Assembly (NCBI GenBank): GCA_049587715.1
Contig: JBAVEL010000123.1
Span: 1 to 30,162, forward strand
Reading direction: 5' to 3'
From: JBAVEL01 sp049587715
GTDB lineage: Bacteria > Bacteroidota > Ignavibacteria > UBA10030 > UBA6906
DNA length: 30,162 nucleotides
Under the pieces are notes generated by a model, which worked only from the letters and a program-made list of their open reading frames with translations, searched no databases and was not told where the DNA came from. This document shows positions 1 to 7,944 of this stretch, piece by piece. How positions within the stretch are numbered: position 1 is the stretch's first letter; every line of letters begins with the position of its first letter. Position numbers and translations under genes: made by a program.

Positions 1-1385
1 GCCAGTGACAGGGGGATCCCGCCGCGCACAAGACTCCAGTTGTGCCACAGTCCCGGGTCCGCCACCTCCAGCTTGACGAAGAGACCCGATCCCGTGGGGA
101 CGTACCCGGGATCCGGCCGTTCCACATTCAGGATCAGGGCATAGGGGGATTCCGTCTCGTCCCCCGCCGCCGCCCTGTCCAGATCCAGGTTCGCCAGGGC
201 CAGGGTCAGGGTGTCGGGAGTTTGCGGGGTCTGGTGGTACCGGGCCGCCAGAGGACCCAGAGCCCCTTCGATCCTGCGCGCCGGAGGCGTGAAGGCGGCC
301 GGCTCCTGAAACACCTCCGGGTACTCCCTCCCCTCGGGGTAATGCAGGGAATCCGCCCTTCCCCCGGTGTAGTAGTTCCAGAGAGCCCATTCGGCAAACG
401 CGCTCTGGAAACCCGTCTGATAGGGGGCTTCCCGCAGCGTTCTGTCCAGAGCCGCAAGAGGAGGAACCGCCGCCATCCACTCCCAGGATCTGCGCATGAG
501 GTCCCCGGCGAACCGCGCGGCCAGGAAGTGGCACCAGATCCCCCGGCTGTACATGATGATATCCGTGGAGGGAAAGGGCACATGGGGATGCCGGAAGTGT
601 CCCAGGGAGGACCGCACATACACCAGGTAGTCGTTCACCTCCGGGTACAACACATCCTCCATCCACACGCAGCTCATCTCGTAGTAGGCGATGTGCGGAT
701 ATCCCCAGTACCCGTACCCGCCCAGCTGGACGGCGTGATGATATTCATGCGCGAGCGTCACCCGGAGCGCTGGAAGTCCCCGGTTCGCCGCAGGACTCAC
801 GAAGACGAAATCGTTGTCGATTGTCATGAACGTCGTGTACCGGCGTCCCCCGAGGTTCGTTTCCGGGGCCGTCTCCCCGTAGAGTGCCCCCAGCTCCTGC
901 ACGTACACATCGTATTCATCGCCTCCCCCCGAACCCCCGTCCGGGGGGGGGGCGGCATAGCCGAGCTCCTGAGTCTGCCGCCGGGCGACGCTGGCGCAGA
1001 TGGCGGCCACCGACTCCGCATACGCGTGAGAGGTCCCGGGTATCCGCACAAAGGAGCCATCCAGAAGCGCGGGCGCATGGGCCCCCGCGGTGTCGTAGTG
1101 CACCCGCACCCCATCCCGCAGGATGCTCATCTGGGTTGCCGGGCGGACAAGGAGGGCGGCATACGCCCCCGCCCCTTCCCGGGGGTGGGCGTCGCGCCGC
1201 TCGGAGGCGAAAGCCAGGAGAGGAAAACCGCACTTCGCAGCCCCCGAGGCGGGATCCAGAAGGCCCAGCCGGCTCAGGCCCTCCTCCCGGAGTGCAACGC
1301 CCGGCAACCGTCCCGCGGCCGTCCCCGCGCTCTCCGTGAGGATCGGAAGGAAGAGCAGGACCACGATGCGGGCACACCGTCTCAT
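1..1385 (-). CDS. Secreted HExxH metalloprotease, MXAN_6640-like (3' end missing)
   Basis: I translated this by hand from ATG at 1385; the frame stays open to base 1, so at least 461 residues are present and the C-terminus lies outside the window. Residues 1-24 form a basic then hydrophobic signal peptide, so the protein is exported. A zinc-protease motif HEYHH (HExxH) sits at about residues 213-217, followed by AVQ. A downstream YYEM segment (about residue 230) could supply the third zinc ligand, as in gluzincins. The motif and layout resemble the MXAN_6640 family of putative secreted metalloproteases; that family call is from memory. The start lies 7 nt after the stop of the FG-GAP gene, with GATGAGG just upstream, so the two are probably co-expressed surface proteins. 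A run of ten G (943-952) lies in the coding region, so an indel or assembly error there is possible. The substrate is unknown. Confidence 0.75.
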   Translation of the reverse strand, partial: MRRCARIVVLLFLPILTESAGTAAGRLPGVALREEGLSRLGLLDPASGAAKCGFPLLAFASERRDAHPREGAGAYAALLVRPATQMSILRDGVRVHYDTAGAHAPALLDGSFVRIPGTSHAYAESVAAICASVARRQTQELGYAAPPPDGGSGGGDEYDVYVQELGALYGETAPETNLGGRRYTTFMTIDNDFVFVSPAANRGLPALRVTLAHEYHHAVQLGGYGYWGYPHIAYYEMSCVWMEDVLYPEVNDYLVYVRSSLGHFRHPHVPFPSTDIIMYSRGIWCHFLAARFAGDLMRRSWEWMAAVPPLAALDRTLREAPYQTGFQSAFAEWALWNYYTGGRADSLHYPEGREYPEVFQEPAAFTPPARRIEGALGPLAARYHQTPQTPDTLTLALANLDLDRAAAGDETESPYALILNVERPDPGYVPTGSGLFVKLEVADPGLWHNWSLVRGGIPLSL

Positions 1386-1392
1386 GGCCTCA

Positions 1393-3594
1393 TCACCGGA
1401 GAAACGGATTCTCAAGGATCGTCAGCCGCCCTTTCCCGCCCTCGGACACCACAATATCCAGCCCCGGTCCGTCCATCAGATGCCCGATCTGAAAACCCGT
1501 TACTCCTCGCCCGGGAATCCGCGGGACAGGACTCCCGAATACCCCCCCCCGGCCCTGCCGGATGACCGTAAGAGTTCGCGTGAGTGAGTCGAGGCACAGG
1601 ATGTCCCGGAGCCCGTCGCCGTCCAGATCATCCACCAGGATATGATCCTCCCCGATCGGCAGGATCCCCCGTATCCACTGGATCCCGGGACCGAATTCCT
1701 TTCCCTTCCGCCCATAGACGATCCCGATTCCCGGCTGCCGTCCCCTCACAACCAGCACCAGGTCCTGCAGCCCGTCCCCGTTCAGGTCGGCTCCCAGCAG
1801 TGGGCCCGCCGTTCCTCCGCTGTCGGGAAACTCCAGCACCGGCCGGGCCGGGCCGAAGGAGAAGAGCCCCCGCCCGGGGGCCACCATGAGGCGGAGCGCG
1901 GATCGACTGTTCTCCCGCACCAGCGCCACCAGATCCGGGGTTCCACTCCGCGCAAGATCTCCCACCAGGAGGGAGCGCACAAGCCCCGGGAGCACGGGGC
2001 GCACCGTCCGTTCGAGGAACTTCCCCCCCTGCGCCTGTTCGTAGAGCGTGAGAGCAATGCTCCCCCGATCGGCCTCACCCGAGCCCACCAGGAGCTCCAG
2101 CTTTCCTGACACACTGTCCCGGTGGGCGAGCACCATGCGCGGCGCGCCCGCCGTGACCAGGGAGTAGGTGCGGGGCGCGTGGGGGAACCGGTAGAGGTTC
2201 ACGACCGTGACCCGTTCCCCCCTCGGATGCAGAGCCACCAGGCCGGCCAGGCCCGAATCGGCGGGGGATGTGGCGTGCACGCTGACGGGTTCCGGAAGCA
2301 CCCGAATCTGTTCCTGCGCGGAAAACCCCGCGGCCGTTCTCCGCACGACGGAGACGGTGCCCGAAACGGTGTTGGCACAGGCCAGATCCATCCTCCCGTC
2401 CCGGTCAAGATCGCGCACGGCCAGCCCCGACGGTCCGCCTCCCACCGCGAACTGGGGGGGCCACCCGGATCTCCCCTTCCGGTGCGCGTTTCCCAGAAGG
2501 GCCAGGCGGCCGCCCGCCGCGTCCAGGTACACAAGATCCGGAACCCCTCCCCCCGCGTCCAACAACTGCATCGGGCCCACGCCTTCCCCCCCTCCGTACC
2601 AGACAGGGCCGTCGTTCCGGCACCTCCCCGCATCCGGCAGAATCCCGATCACACTCCCCGCCGCCAGAGCCAGATCGGGAAGGCCGTCCGCGTTCATGTC
2701 TTCCAGAAGAAGCTCTCCGGGGGTCCCCGGAGTCTCCATCCGGCACGCAGAGACAAGTTCTCCCGCCGCCGAAACGACAAGCCGGACGATCGCGGGCTCT
2801 CCCGCCAACCCCACCACGAGCGTGGTGGTCCGATCAGGGCTCGCGCGCGCAACCGCCAGACGGGATGGGTCGCCCGGCAGATCCAGCGCAATCTGCTCCG
2901 CAAAGACGCCCCGGCCGATGCCGAAATACACGGCCGCCTTCTCCCCCAGCCATGGGAGCGCCACCATGTCGCTGATGCGGTCGCCGTTCAGATCCAGCAC
3001 TGCCACATCCGCGACCGAGACGTCCTCGAGGATCATCCGGGCGGGTTCCAGGCCGCCGGATTTCCTCCCGTAGAGCACCTGGACCCCGGAGCCCTCCCTC
3101 CCGCATGCAACAACGTCCGGACGCCCGTCGTTGTTCACGTCCGCCGCCCGGACGCGCTCCGCCCTCTCCCGGAGAGGATACGCAACCGCCGGCCGGAGGG
3201 GCCATCCGCGGCAGAGCGTGACGGAGTCCCCCGCGCGCCCCAGACAGACCAGCGTCGGAACGTCCCCCCTGGGCGGAGAGACGACGGTCAGATCCCGCGC
3301 CGGCGTCCCCAGACGCACCTTCTCCGTCTCCATCAGGGATCCGTCTCCCGAGATCCTGTAGAGACGGAGGAAGGGAGCATCCCGCTCGCCCACAACGATC
3401 CGGAGTTCTCCTCCCGGTCCCTCCACCACCCCCAGCGGACCGGGGAAATACTCCAGGGTCCTGTCCACGGTCAGCCCGAAGAAGCCCACGGAGGGCGCCC
3501 CGCCCCGACCCGATACGGAGAGAAAAAGAAGGAGAGAGGACAACACGCAGACCTGTTGCCGGGAGGCCCGGGCCTTCATCAGGAATCGCGTCAT
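1393..3594 (-). CDS. Secreted FG-GAP/VCBS-repeat beta-propeller protein
   Basis: A 733-residue protein with a hydrophobic segment at about residues 15-28, read as a signal peptide. Calcium-binding-type repeats of the form D-x-[ND]-x-D-G-x-x-D occur at about residues 152-160, 201-209, 299-307, 395-403, 603-611 and 656-664, with a degenerate copy at 546-554 (DLARSGTPD). Repeats of this kind build FG-GAP/VCBS seven-bladed propellers, as in integrin alpha chains and many bacterial surface proteins. Spacing suggests one or two propellers. No enzymatic domain is visible, so a binding, adhesive or structural role outside the cell is inferred. It starts 15 nt after the thioesterase stop, with a GGGGGG tract as a poor ribosome site. 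It precedes the metalloprotease by 7 nt. A G9 tract falls at about residues 682-684. Confidence 0.85.
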   Translation of the reverse strand: MTRFLMKARASRQQVCVLSSLLLFLSVSGRGGAPSVGFFGLTVDRTLEYFPGPLGVVEGPGGELRIVVGERDAPFLRLYRISGDGSLMETEKVRLGTPARDLTVVSPPRGDVPTLVCLGRAGDSVTLCRGWPLRPAVAYPLRERAERVRAADVNNDGRPDVVACGREGSGVQVLYGRKSGGLEPARMILEDVSVADVAVLDLNGDRISDMVALPWLGEKAAVYFGIGRGVFAEQIALDLPGDPSRLAVARASPDRTTTLVVGLAGEPAIVRLVVSAAGELVSACRMETPGTPGELLLEDMNADGLPDLALAAGSVIGILPDAGRCRNDGPVWYGGGEGVGPMQLLDAGGGVPDLVYLDAAGGRLALLGNAHRKGRSGWPPQFAVGGGPSGLAVRDLDRDGRMDLACANTVSGTVSVVRRTAAGFSAQEQIRVLPEPVSVHATSPADSGLAGLVALHPRGERVTVVNLYRFPHAPRTYSLVTAGAPRMVLAHRDSVSGKLELLVGSGEADRGSIALTLYEQAQGGKFLERTVRPVLPGLVRSLLVGDLARSGTPDLVALVRENSRSALRLMVAPGRGLFSFGPARPVLEFPDSGGTAGPLLGADLNGDGLQDLVLVVRGRQPGIGIVYGRKGKEFGPGIQWIRGILPIGEDHILVDDLDGDGLRDILCLDSLTRTLTVIRQGRGGVFGSPVPRIPGRGVTGFQIGHLMDGPGLDIVVSEGGKGRLTILENPFLR

Positions 3595-3609
3595 GGCGGC
3601 GGCACCCCC

Positions 3610-4095
3610 CTACCGGGTGGTCCGGCTCTCGAGGCGCCGCTGCCTGCGGTCCAGCGCCTCCCGGAATCTGCGCCGTTCTTCCCCGGTCCCGGGAACAACA
3701 TGCGGGACCCGCACGGGTCTGCCCGCCCTGTCGATGGCTACGAACGTCAGGTATGCGTTGTTGGCCCGCCGGGCCGCGCCCGTGCGGAGTCCCTGGGCCG
3801 TCACCAGCACTCCCACTTCCATGGAGGACCGGAAGACCCGGTTCACCGATGCGCGGAGGGTGACCACTTCTCCAAGACGTATCGGTTCATGGAAGTTGAG
3901 TTCATCCACCGATGCGGTCACGCACACCCTCCCGGCGTGTCTCTGAGCAGCGATGGCGGCCGCGATGTCTATCCAGTGCATGAGGCGCCCCCCCAGGAGG
4001 TTCCCCAGCTGGTTCGTGTCGTTGGGAAGGACGAGCTCGGTTGCAAACACCTGGGAATCACGGACACGTTTCTTCGGTGCGGATCTGCCGGACAT
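3610..4095 (-). CDS. Acyl-CoA thioesterase, hotdog fold (YciA/BFIT type)
   Basis: A 161-residue protein. ATG at 4095 is chosen because GGAGGA lies 5-6 nt upstream; the frame continues upstream only as a shadow of bamD. The family signature PNDTN..GNL.GG.LM.WID occupies residues 24-43, and SVDELNFHEPI (62-72) forms the following strand. This is a single hotdog domain that hydrolyses acyl-CoA to free fatty acid and CoA in the cytoplasm. Its length matches stand-alone YciA-like enzymes rather than tandem ACOTs. The C-terminal 25 residues are highly basic and probably disordered. It sits 16 nt after the bamD stop. A link to the fatty-acyl-CoA genes at 19552-22773 is possible but they are 15 kb away. 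The precise chain length used cannot be read from sequence. Confidence 0.88.
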   Translation of the reverse strand: MSGRSAPKKRVRDSQVFATELVLPNDTNQLGNLLGGRLMHWIDIAAAIAAQRHAGRVCVTASVDELNFHEPIRLGEVVTLRASVNRVFRSSMEVGVLVTAQGLRTGAARRANNAYLTFVAIDRAGRPVRVPHVVPGTGEERRRFREALDRRQRRLESRTTR

Positions 4096-4111
4096 GCGGT
4101 CCTCCTCCCCG

Positions 4112-4909
4112 TCAGGGCCGCTCCGTTCCCCCGGGGGGGGAGGGAACGGGTGGATGCCTGTCCATCTCCGCCTGGATTTCCAGAAGGAGCTTCTCGGCGC
4201 GGCTCCGCAGGACGCTGTGCGGGAATCGTTCCAGGAAGGACCCCACGGCCGCACGCGCCTCCGCGGGCTTCCGACGGGCCACCAGCACCTCCGCGCGTTC
4301 CAGGGATGCCAGCGGAGCATACCCCGTGTCGTGGTACTTCTCCATCACGTCCTCCAGGTAGAACTGGGCCGCCCTGTAGTACCGGAGCGCCCTGTACTGC
4401 TGGGCGATCTCATAGGTCTTCCCCGCCATCCGGTCCGTCAGCTCCCGGATCGCCGCCTCCGCCTCCGCCGCCCTGGGATGGGCGGGGTGGTATTCCAGGA
4501 AGGTCTGGAACTCGTCGATCGCCTTGAGGGTGTATTGCTGGTCCAGGGGGGAGGGGGGGGCCAGGCGGCGGTAACACTCCGCCGTCATGAACTGGGCATC
4601 CGCCACCAGCGGACTGGAGGGCATGTTCCGGCGGAGTTGCTGGTATTCAAATGCCGCCAGCAGAAATTCCTCCCGCCGGTACCGTGCCTCCGCCAGAAAG
4701 AACTGGGAGGAATCGGCGTAGGCGGTTCCCTGGAACTGGAGGGTCAGGACCGTGAACTGGTTCACGGCCTCCAGGTAGTCCTCGTCCATGAAGAGGGCGC
4801 GGGCGGCCGCGAAGCGCTCCGCGGCTCCCGCCGTGGCAAGCTCGTCGGAAGAGGAGCACCCCCACAGGGCAAACACCACACAGCAACAACAGAGCAGGAC
4901 GCGCGTCAT
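4112..4909 (-). CDS. bamD: Outer membrane protein assembly factor BamD-like TPR lipoprotein
   Basis: A 265-residue protein. ATG at 4909 overlaps the stop of the upstream CapA-like gene by 4 nt (ATGA), implying coupled translation. A run of cysteines and hydrophobic residues leads to a lipobox-like LWGC with acylatable Cys18. The mature part is helical with TPR-like repeats: AARALFMDEDYLEAVNQF near residue 35, a second repeat with FFLAEARYRREEFLLAAFEY, then DEFQTFLEYHPAHP and ASLERAEVLVARRKPAEA. This is the BamD/ComL/YfiO pattern and usual length. BamD anchors the BAM complex that inserts beta-barrels into the outer membrane, so its presence supports a diderm host. The C-terminus is proline-rich. 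The N-terminus has four consecutive cysteines at 7-10, which is unusual; I take Cys18 as the lipid site. A different BamD-like TPR lipoprotein remains possible. Confidence 0.82.
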   Translation of the reverse strand: MTRVLLCCCCVVFALWGCSSSDELATAGAAERFAAARALFMDEDYLEAVNQFTVLTLQFQGTAYADSSQFFLAEARYRREEFLLAAFEYQQLRRNMPSSPLVADAQFMTAECYRRLAPPSPLDQQYTLKAIDEFQTFLEYHPAHPRAAEAEAAIRELTDRMAGKTYEIAQQYRALRYYRAAQFYLEDVMEKYHDTGYAPLASLERAEVLVARRKPAEARAAVGSFLERFPHSVLRSRAEKLLLEIQAEMDRHPPVPSPPGGTERP

Positions 4910-5958
4910 GGTCTCCAGGCAATTATCGGGGGATGGGCTTCTATCCGCCGCAGGATTGCGTTCCGCATCTCCTCCCCCTCTTCCACCTCGGGCTGGAGGC
5001 CCGCCCGCACCGGGATGCACTCCGTGGAGGCGATCACCGTGCCCCCGGGGGTTTTCTCCACCGTGACACGCAATGCGAAGCTCCGTTGAGTCCAGAATCC
5101 GAACGGCTGATGGAACACGAAATTGCCCAGTGAATACGCCGCCACCCCTTCGGGGAGTATCCGGACGGGGTGGGGAACGTGGGGATGGTGTCCCACGAAG
5201 ATGTCGGCGCCAGCCCCCATCACCGAGCGGGCAAACGCCACCGTCTCTCCGGAGGGACCTTCCGCATACTCCGCTCCTCCGTGGTAGCTCACCACCACGA
5301 CATCCACCGCGCCGTCCCAGGTCCGGATGAGGGGATTCAGGACGGAGGTATCGGCCGGCGCCACGCGGCACTTCCAGGAATCCGTCTCCATGTTCATCAG
5401 GCCGGTGCAGGAGAAGAAGGCGAACCAGATTCCCCCACGCTCCAGCACGGCCGGTCGATGCAGGTGCTCCGGGTCCTCCGACGTCCCGCTGAAGGCCACT
5501 CCGGCCTCCGCCAGGTGCCGCATGGTCTCCCGGTGTGCACGCAGCCCGAAATCGAGGGCGTGGTTGTTCGCCGTGGACACCACATCCACCCCCGCGCGGG
5601 CCAGCGACCACGCCCCTGCCGGCGGGCCCGTGAAGACCAGGTTGTTTGCGGGATGCTGCGTCACCCCCCGCTGGTCCGAGAGGGGGGATTCCAGATTGGC
5701 CAGAACAATATCCGCCGAGGCGAACAGGGAACGCACGCGGCGGAAGGGATACAGCGTGTCCCCCCGGAGAATACGCTGCCCCACATCCCGACCCAGATTC
5801 ACATCGCCGAGCGCCAGCAACCGCACGCGGGAGTTTCCGTCTGCGCCCCCATCCGGCCCGGGGGCGCCCGGAACCGTGCCCACTGCGGCTCCAAGAAACG
5901 CCAGGAACATGCCCCCGGCCGTCAGGAAGAACCTTCGCACCGCGCGCATGGGCCTCAC
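4906..5958 (-). CDS. CapA/PgsA-family protein, exported (first copy)
   Basis: A 350-residue protein. GTG at 5958 is preferred because GGAG lies 7 nt upstream; ATG at 5949 is the alternative. An N-terminal hydrophobic segment (about 10-30) directs export. The PGA_cap domain shows the family motifs in order: GDVNLGR (51-57), NLESP (88-92), ANNH (130-133), YHGG (225-228), HHPH (257-260) and YSLGNF (275-280). These Asp/Asn/His motifs resemble the metal centre of calcineurin-like phosphoesterases. CapA members take part in poly-gamma-glutamate capsule assembly, but most genomic members lack CapB/CapC partners and have unknown substrates, as here. The stop overlaps the bamD start by 4 nt. The start is 3 nt after the upstream gene's stop, so it sits inside an operon. 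A second, divergent copy is at 15979-17001. Confidence 0.87.
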   Translation of the reverse strand: MRPMRAVRRFFLTAGGMFLAFLGAAVGTVPGAPGPDGGADGNSRVRLLALGDVNLGRDVGQRILRGDTLYPFRRVRSLFASADIVLANLESPLSDQRGVTQHPANNLVFTGPPAGAWSLARAGVDVVSTANNHALDFGLRAHRETMRHLAEAGVAFSGTSEDPEHLHRPAVLERGGIWFAFFSCTGLMNMETDSWKCRVAPADTSVLNPLIRTWDGAVDVVVVSYHGGAEYAEGPSGETVAFARSVMGAGADIFVGHHPHVPHPVRILPEGVAAYSLGNFVFHQPFGFWTQRSFALRVTVEKTPGGTVIASTECIPVRAGLQPEVEEGEEMRNAILRRIEAHPPIIAWRP

Positions 5959-5961
5959 CGA

Positions 5962-6564
5962 TCAGCTCCGCACCCGGAAAAGGAGAAACACCGCAACTCC
6001 GATTGCCCCCATGAGAAGCAACGGCTCCACGAAGCCCGAGAGGAGTCCCTCCTCGGGACGTCTGCCCCGCGAGGCGGGGACCGCCGCGTTCTCAATCCCT
6101 TCCAGCTCCCGGACGCCCACCGTATCCCGACGAACCAGGTGGAAATCCCTCAGGAGCAGGGTGCGCCCCGAAACCCTCTCCCGCACCATCACGCCGGCCG
6201 CCAGTTCCACCCTGCGCTCCATGGGATCTCCCCCTCCGTACGCAACGGGAAGAGCCCGGACGGCAAACTCCGCCAGCAGGTCGGAGGAGTCGTTCCCCGG
6301 GCCCGCCCCCGCCTCAAGCCCCGTCCAGAAGGCCGACGCCACCATCCAGGAATCCGCTTCCGGCAGGACGCGCAGACCCACACTGCGGGCTCCCCATCCG
6401 CCCAGCATCATGCGCACGGAATCCCCCGCTTCCCGCGCAAGGGCCGCGATGACCTCCAGGTTCGTGGGAGGCCCTCCCGGAGGGGGCTCCTCCCCCGGGC
6501 AGGGAACCGCACCCAGGCAGGTGCACAGAGAGGCCATCAGGGCGCGCCGCCCCGCCCGCACCAA
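5962..6564 (-). CDS. Unknown exported protein with C-terminal membrane anchor
   Basis: I do not recognise this 200-residue protein. The longest frame begins with TTG (6564) immediately followed by GTG (6561); an ATG lies nine codons later at 6537. None has a good ribosome site, so the start is uncertain. The N-terminus has a short hydrophobic stretch with several Cys residues and may be a weak signal peptide. The middle (about 36-150) looks like a mixed alpha/beta soluble domain with LAREAGDSVRMML and VELAAGVMVRERVSG. A hydrophobic helix at about 174-194 (LLLMGAIGVAVFLLF) followed by RVRS makes a C-terminal tail anchor. It lies 19 nt after the glutamate dehydrogenase stop and 3 nt before the CapA-like gene, so it is probably an envelope protein of the same operon. 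Confidence 0.6.
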   Translation of the reverse strand: MVRAGRRALMASLCTCLGAVPCPGEEPPPGGPPTNLEVIAALAREAGDSVRMMLGGWGARSVGLRVLPEADSWMVASAFWTGLEAGAGPGNDSSDLLAEFAVRALPVAYGGGDPMERRVELAAGVMVRERVSGRTLLLRDFHLVRRDTVGVRELEGIENAAVPASRGRRPEEGLLSGFVEPLLLMGAIGVAVFLLFRVRS

Positions 6565-6583
6565 GAACCAACCATGTCGGGTC

Positions 6584-7885
6584 TTACGCGTAGATCCCTC
6601 TCAGCTTCAGGGTCCTGGCCACCTTCTCCATGCCCAGGACGTAGGCCCCGATGCGCATGGACACCTTCTGTTTGCCGGCTATGTCGAAGACGGTGTCGAA
6701 GGCGGTGCGGAGCATCCGGTCCAGACGCCGGTTGACCCGGGCCAGGCTCCAGAAGTATCCGCTCCGATCCTGAACCCACTCAAAATACGACACCGTCACT
6801 CCCCCGGCATTGGCAAGGATATCGGGAACGACAAGGATGCCGCTGTCCTGGAGGATCGGGTCCGCTTTCGCCGTGGTGGGGCCGTTTGCGCCTTCGGTGA
6901 TGATGCGGGCTTTCACCTTCCGGGCCACCGCAGGCGTAATCTGCTCCTCTTTGGCCGCAGGCACCAGCACATCGCACTCGAGCTGGAGAAGCTCCGTCTG
7001 GCTGATGGGGTCCCCTCCCTTCCAGCCCGCCAGCGTGCGGTGCCGGGATGTGTAGGCGATCGCTTTCTGCACGTCGATCCCCTGCTTGTTGTAGTATCCC
7101 CCCGACACGTCGCTGATCCCGATGATGCGGCAGCCCTGTTCCTGCAGAAGCTGGGCGGACACCGATCCCACATTGCCGAAGCCCTGGACGGCCACCGTGG
7201 TCCCTTGCGGAGAGATCCCCAGCCGGTCCATGGCACACAGGGTCGTCACCATGACTCCGCGGCCCGTTGCCTCCCGCCTGCCGAGCGAGCCCCCCAGGAT
7301 GAGAGGCTTCCCCGTCACCACGCCCGTTTCCGTTCGCCGCCTGTGCATGCTGTAGGTGTCCATGATCCAGGCCATGGTCAACTCATTCGTGTTCATGTCG
7401 GGCGCGGGGACATCCTGGTCCGGCCCGAAGACGTCAATGAGATTGGCGGTGTAGCGGCGCGTGATCTTCTCCAGCTCCACCTGTGTCAGACGCGCAGGAT
7501 CACACCGCACCGCCCCCTTGGCCCCCCCGAAGGGGATGTTCACGATGGCGCATTTCCACGTCATCCAGGCCGCCAGGGCCCGGACTTCGTCCAGGGTCAC
7601 GTCGGGGGCGTAGCGGATCCCTCCCTTGGAGGGACCCATCACGTCGCTGTGAATCACCCTGTAGCCCTCGAACACGCGGATATGCCCGTCCTCCATCTGG
7701 ATGGGGATGGAGACGATGTACTGCCGGACAGGGGTCTTCAGGTAGTTGTACACCCCCTCTTCCAGGTCCAGGATCCTGGCGGCCACGTCGAAACGCCGCA
7801 TCATGGACTCGAGGGGGTTTTCCTTCTCGGTCAGGGGGGCGGGCTCCTTGTAGCCGCCGCCCAGGTCTGGCGTCTGTGTGCTCAT
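6584..7885 (-). CDS. gdhA: Glutamate dehydrogenase (Glu/Leu/Phe/Val dehydrogenase family)
   Basis: A 433-residue cytoplasmic enzyme that interconverts glutamate with 2-oxoglutarate and ammonium using NAD(P). Substrate-binding lysines are visible in GPSKGGIR (K87) and TWKCA (K111). The catalytic lysine is in PFGGAKG (K123). The Rossmann motif GFGNVG is at 235-240, followed by SDVSGGYYN; the acidic residue suggests NAD rather than NADP, which is inference. TEGANGPTT and PDILANAGGVTVSYFEW are typical of the C-terminal half. The length fits the small hexameric class of about 420-450 residues. The start has GAGGAA about 7 nt upstream. It follows the kinase/regulator pair by 59 nt. Whether that pair regulates it is unknown. 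Leucine or another amino acid as substrate is less likely given the close match to glutamate dehydrogenase motifs. Confidence 0.95.
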   Translation of the reverse strand: MSTQTPDLGGGYKEPAPLTEKENPLESMMRRFDVAARILDLEEGVYNYLKTPVRQYIVSIPIQMEDGHIRVFEGYRVIHSDVMGPSKGGIRYAPDVTLDEVRALAAWMTWKCAIVNIPFGGAKGAVRCDPARLTQVELEKITRRYTANLIDVFGPDQDVPAPDMNTNELTMAWIMDTYSMHRRRTETGVVTGKPLILGGSLGRREATGRGVMVTTLCAMDRLGISPQGTTVAVQGFGNVGSVSAQLLQEQGCRIIGISDVSGGYYNKQGIDVQKAIAYTSRHRTLAGWKGGDPISQTELLQLECDVLVPAAKEEQITPAVARKVKARIITEGANGPTTAKADPILQDSGILVVPDILANAGGVTVSYFEWVQDRSGYFWSLARVNRRLDRMLRTAFDTVFDIAGKQKVSMRIGAYVLGMEKVARTLKLRGIYA

Positions 7886-7909
7886 TGCTCGTTCCTCGAT
7901 GGGATACGG

Positions 7910-7933
7910 AAGAAATCCGGGATGAACTCCGGA
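7910..7933 (-). terminator. Possible weak terminator after the response regulator
   Basis: Read on the minus strand, TCCGG and CCGGA form a 5-bp stem around an 8-nt loop, followed by TTTCTT. It lies in the 59-bp gap between the regulator stop and the glutamate dehydrogenase ribosome site. The stem is short and the T tract interrupted, so this is at best a partial terminator. No promoter is visible in the rest of the gap. Confidence 0.25.
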
Positions 7934-7944
7934 CCGGGCCCTTT

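Noticed and set aside
4910..5611. Extension of bamD upstream into the CapA-like gene
   Set aside because: The lipoprotein signal at the ATG at 4909 and the ATGA overlap define the start; the upstream frame is a shadow.
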